Origin: Chloroflexota bacterium
GTDB taxonomy: Bacteria; Chloroflexota; UBA11872; VXOZ01
Direction of reading: 5' to 3'
Length of the DNA stretch: 64,000 bases
Assembly: GCA_022824225.1 (NCBI GenBank)
Contig: JAJEAH010000076.1
Location: 26,778 to 90,777, forward strand
The notes beneath the pieces are model-generated. The model ran no database searches and was not told where the DNA came from. It saw only the letters and a list, made by a program, of their open reading frames with translations. Each line of letters begins with the position of its first letter. The first letter of the stretch is position 1. Positions 63,659-64,000 of this stretch are shown here, piece by piece. The position numbers and the translations under genes were made by a program.

Positions 63659-63855
63659 CAAGCGCGCCGGTCCTGCCCGCCTAACCGTCCATGCTTCGAC
63701 TGTGCCTGTGCTGAGCTTGTCGAAGTGCTCAGCACGAACGGTTGGGCTACATTCCGTTCGCGCTGGGCTTGTCGAAGTGCTCAGCACTCATGGTTGGGCT
63801 ACACGTCCGCGTGGGAAACGTCGAAGGGTGAAAGGGTGGACAATACTCACCAGCG

Positions 63856-63996
63856 GGCGGACGCGCCCACAACATGGTCACCCAAGCACAGCAGCCCGCC
63901 CGTTCGCCCTGAGCACAGTCGAAGGGTGAACGGGCGGGCGGAGCGGCGCAGCAACAAAACTTGACCACCATCGACTGCAAGAAACTCGGAGGAATG
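63856..63996. repeat. 141-bp direct repeat, copy 2
   Basis: Same length as the copy at 63518-63658, with only scattered substitutions and no gap visible to me. It reaches the right window edge, so the array may continue beyond. Confidence 0.95.
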
Positions 63997-64000
63997 CTAG

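Larger units (their letters stand above)
63248..64000. other. 753-bp right-edge repeat region
   Basis: After the creatininase stop no gene is seen. The region contains GCCCGTTCGCCCTGAGC-type repeats near 63443, 63468, 63560 and 63898. A pair of CTTGTCGAAGTGCTCAGCAC elements, 52 bases apart, lies at 63716 and 63768, and the 141-bp direct repeat occurs twice. Long open frames here are by-products of the repeats. Confidence 0.8.

Noticed and set aside
62432..63787. 451-codon minus-strand open frame
   Set aside because: It combines the antisense of the creatininase gene with repeat-derived sequence.

Overview
The window is 64 kb of GC-rich chromosome that reads like a Chloroflexota-type bacterium, probably from a marine or sponge-associated lineage close to SAR202, Dehalococcoidia or Caldilineae. 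That placement is inference. It rests on the mix of genes: a DAP-pathway/PNPase cluster, many solitary oxidoreductases, a form-II CO-dehydrogenase-like hydrolase, creatininase and MmgE/PrpD proteins, a DUF5678/retropepsin pair, and secreted proteins with a TTGGL-WRKADNWTAFTDG-type N-terminal domain. It also rests on the very repeat-rich intergenic DNA. I saw no rRNA, tRNA, prophage or insertion-sequence transposase.

Layout. 0-8 kb: SDR oxidoreductase with a small membrane protein, MmgE/PrpD protein, DUF362 protein, a TPR lipoprotein and a BtrH_N/DUF4872 protein, separated by repeat-filled spacers. 8.8-13.6 kb: family-4 uracil-DNA glycosylase, then a patch visibly richer in A/T with a DUF5678 + retropepsin-like protease operon, a PD-(D/E)XK-like protein, a secreted protein with a duplicated zincin-like domain, and a small coiled-coil membrane protein. 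13.7-21.2 kb (all minus): dapA, NUDIX, asd, Uma2, dapB and pnp. These make diaminopimelate/lysine precursors and degrade RNA. 21.8-32.8 kb: a membrane-anchored hypothetical, a DUF3604 PHP protein, a nucleoside phosphorylase, a Gfo/Idh/MocA dehydrogenase, a HAD hydrolase, a creatininase-family amidohydrolase, a VapBC45-like toxin-antitoxin pair and a BEM46-like hydrolase.

33-39.3 kb: a molybdenum hydroxylase locus (2Fe-2S, molybdopterin and FAD subunits), with a PP-loop ATPase downstream and a CoxG-like protein divergent. 39.4-45.4 kb: a NucS-like nuclease, pepF, lepA and a PhyH dioxygenase. 45.6-48.3 kb: a large membrane sensor with three PAS-like domains and no visible output domain. 48.8-53.4 kb: two sugar-phosphate isomerase-type TIM barrels and a Gfo/Idh/MocA dehydrogenase, interrupted by a Phd/VapC toxin-antitoxin operon with a clear promoter-operator. 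53.8-58 kb: polA followed by two NAD-dependent epimerase-like genes joined by ATGA overlaps. 58.3-63.2 kb: a membrane protein, a methyltransferase, a tartrate/D-malate dehydrogenase-like enzyme, a DUF6062 protein and a second creatininase-family protein.

The recurring theme is catabolism of small hydroxylated, amide or sugar-acid compounds by single-copy enzymes, without obvious transporters in this window. The second theme is the intergenic DNA. It holds several families of dispersed palindromes (up to a 38-bp perfect palindrome) and tandem arrays with periods of 17, 32, 103 and 119 bp. The most distinctive candidates for undescribed biology are the DUF5678-retropepsin pair, the output-less triple-PAS sensor, the active/inactive duplicated zincin, and the palindromic repeat families. 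Positions are from direct reading of the sequence. Family assignments are by recognition of motifs and were not checked by search.
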